This document shows positions 62,825 through 64,000 of a stretch of DNA of 64,000 nucleotides, one piece after another. This DNA comes from Sphingobacterium puteale (lineage in GTDB: Bacteria; Bacteroidota; Bacteroidia; Sphingobacteriales; Sphingobacteriaceae): positions 163,804 to 227,803 of the forward strand of contig NZ_RBWS01000012.1 of NCBI RefSeq assembly GCF_003627955.1, in the 5' to 3' direction. A program made the position numbers and the translations under genes. The notes beneath the pieces were generated by a model, which searched no databases, was not told the origin of the DNA, and saw nothing but the letters and a program-made list of their open reading frames with translations. The first letter of the stretch is position 1, and the number at the start of each line of letters is the position of its first letter.

Positions 62825-63282
62825 GTTTGATAGACCAGAAAGCAGACAAAATCATTGTTTTTTTGTACAGCGTGCGTCCTTTAAGTTTTTACTTAAGTGT
62901 AATTGCTGCTATCGATGCCGTGGGACCACGAGCATTTCTGATTTTTAGGATGCCATGTCCTGCTGTTGTTCTTTTAAGCTCCTCGGGTTAGTTTGATAAG
63001 CGGTAGCTTCTCCTCTACCTTTTTATGTGTTTTACCTGATTCTGACTAGTTGTAGTTGCCCTCGGTGATGAATTGTGGTTTGCTTAGCTTGATCCTAATG
63101 AAGTGTTTTTGCGTTAGATAAGAAATACAATGTTTAAGTTGGTAAATATTCTGATCCAGGTCCACGGCTCGCAACCACAGTCCTACTATCGTTCATGTCG
63201 CATCTCCGTCTTTAGTTTATGTTATGATCTGCTCAGGTATCAATTTTATAATAGTTTAGAAATAATCTAGACTTAGGTTAGT

Positions 63283-63375
63283 GTTTAGTTAGGTATCTAT
63301 TAGCTTTTACCTAAAGAATACCTAAACTAAACCTAAACAAAACCTAAGTAAAACCTAAGTAAAACCTAACTAAAC
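63283..63375. repeat. Inverted repeat flanking the 11-bp array
   Basis: GTTTAGTTAGGT at 63283-63294 is the exact reverse complement of 63364-63375, and ACTTAGGTT at 63271-63279 complements units 3 and 4 of the array. Confidence 0.55.
63309..63374 (+). repeat. Tandem array of six 11-bp units, ACCTAA plus five bases
   Basis: Units begin at 63309, 63320, 63331, 63342, 63353 and 63364; each starts ACCTAA and most end in AAA (consensus ACCTAARYAAA). The 11-bp period puts every unit on the same face of the helix. Confidence 0.75.
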
Positions 63376-63424
63376 ATAGGATCTGTACCGACATTGTTGT
63401 TGGTATTGTTGCCTTATTTTTCTA

Positions 63425-63830
63425 TGGGCTCCGCGGACTGCCCGGCTGCGGTTCTTATGCCTGCCCATGACTCGGTCTCCCCGGTCCGGGTGGGGCCGGC
63501 TCATCGGATTTTTTTGTTTTGTACCGTTGTCTTCCCGGCGGGCTTACTGTTTTGTCCACGCCTGCTTCCAGTCCTCCGGTCTTCCCACGGGATCCCCCTA
63601 GGGATCTCTGTTGGCCAGTCCTGTGCTTCTGGACTAAAAAAGCGTCGGCGCCGCCGATGCTCCGTTCAAGGATGCAGGTGACCGAACTGGGATTTCACGG
63701 CGTTCTGTATCCTCTTCCAGTCCTCCGGTCGCCGCTCCTGCCCCCGTCGCACCCCAGAGCCCGCCGCAGATCCGCGGATAACCGTCCATTTTTGCATCCC
63801 AGAGCCCCCAGGATCCTGTTCCACAAAAAT
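63425..63830. other. GC-rich block with internal repeats
   Basis: Composition changes abruptly from AT-rich to strongly GC-rich. CTTCCAGTCCTCCGGTC occurs at 63565-63581 and again at 63714-63730. CCCAGAGCCC occurs twice near 63752 and 63796. Many short palindromes are present. No coding evidence. Confidence 0.6.
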
Positions 63831-63887
63831 AATCCCCCAAGTTCACAGCCAGTTAGCGGCAAAACGAAATAAATAAGAACAAAAGTC

Positions 63888-63919
63888 TTGGAAGTTTGCC
63901 CGAAAACTCCCTATCTTTG
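63888..63919 (+). promoter_or_regulatory. Strong promoter reading out of the window
   Basis: TTG at 63888-63890, a 21-base spacer, then TATCTTTG at 63912-63919. The transcript would begin near 63925 with a structured leader (a GTTTAAC/GTTAAAC hairpin at 63979-63996). No start codon with an open frame follows; an rRNA operon or other stable RNA is plausible. Confidence 0.6.
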
Positions 63920-64000
63920 CACCACTCCGCAAGGGAGGGACGGTTACCGCGAGAGCAGGTATTCATGAAAAAAGAAGGGTTTAACGAGAGTTAAACGCGG

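Larger units (their letters stand above)
62762..63887. other. Gene-free 1.1 kb with repeats and a GC-rich block
   Basis: No supported gene on either strand. It contains a 14-bp palindrome at 62811-62824, a short inverted repeat near 62881-62898, the 11-bp tandem array at 63309-63374 and the GC-rich block at about 63425-63830. Several long frames in the GC-rich part have skewed Pro/Arg composition and overlap on both strands, as expected by chance in GC-rich DNA. Confidence 0.6.

Noticed and set aside
63309..63374. Tandem repeats considered as CRISPR
   Set aside because: Units are 11 bp with no spacers and no cas genes nearby.
63394..63872. Overlapping frames on both strands in the GC-rich block
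   Set aside because: Pro/Arg- or Gly/Ala-rich, mutually overlapping and without signal or domain; long frames are expected by chance in GC-rich DNA.

Overview
The window looks like chromosome of a member of Bacteroidota, most likely family Sphingobacteriaceae (Sphingobacterium or a close relative). The evidence is Bacteroidota-type promoters (TTG, about 20 bases, TAnnTTTG), an almost complete lack of Shine-Dalgarno sequences, carboxypeptidase-regulatory-domain TonB receptors, DUF3078 barrels, LytTR regulators and the futalosine route to menaquinone. Most of the DNA is ordinary chromosomal backbone. There are no intact prophages, insertion sequences or CRISPR arrays.

Layout. 0-3.7 kb: end of a pyruvate dehydrogenase E1 beta gene, futalosine hydrolase, a pterin pair (6-pyruvoyltetrahydropterin synthase-type protein and folE) and an O-methyltransferase. 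3.7-7.9 kb: a + strand cell-wall run (two glucosaminidases, two envelope proteins, an amidase). 8.0-14.2 kb: symporter/PIG-L deacetylase group and a peroxiredoxin-thioredoxin group, both on the - strand. 14.4-21.4 kb: three tRNA genes, an MFS transporter, a tricorn-like protease. 21.4-26.7 kb: a more accessory stretch with a gene remnant, a membrane AraC regulator and an ECF sigma/membrane protein/serine hydrolase group. 27-32.4 kb: a signalling island (acyltransferase-like protein, methyltransferase, 7TM histidine kinase, REC-kinase, plus a convergent REC protein). 32.5-45.8 kb: amidohydrolase, LytTR regulators, CAAX-type protease, paired small barrel proteins, TonB receptor, D-2-hydroxyacid dehydrogenase and a PLP enzyme. 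46-53.5 kb: housekeeping genes (HU, TPR protein, a 29-residue basic protein, RNase G, miaA, def).

The most interesting region is the - strand run from 62.7 down to 53.6 kb. Its five genes are packed with gaps of 49, 1, 5 and 14 bases: an HD phosphohydrolase fused to a Pycsar-type (DUF5706) membrane domain, polyphosphate kinase 1, an SdiA-regulated-type lipoprotein, an Omp85/BamA-family barrel whose N-terminal half looks like a FAM20/HipA/PI3K-type kinase, and a large GAF protein. The PPK1 has Leu where the family has its phospho-accepting histidine. Together these suggest an uncharacterised polyphosphate- or nucleotide-linked envelope stress system; that function is inference. The second candidate is the four-gene operon at 32.4-27.5 kb, which has its own promoter and terminator-like hairpins.

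The last 1.2 kb has no convincing gene. It holds six tandem 11-bp repeats, a sharply GC-rich block with internal repeats, and a strong promoter reading out of the window, possibly into an rRNA operon.
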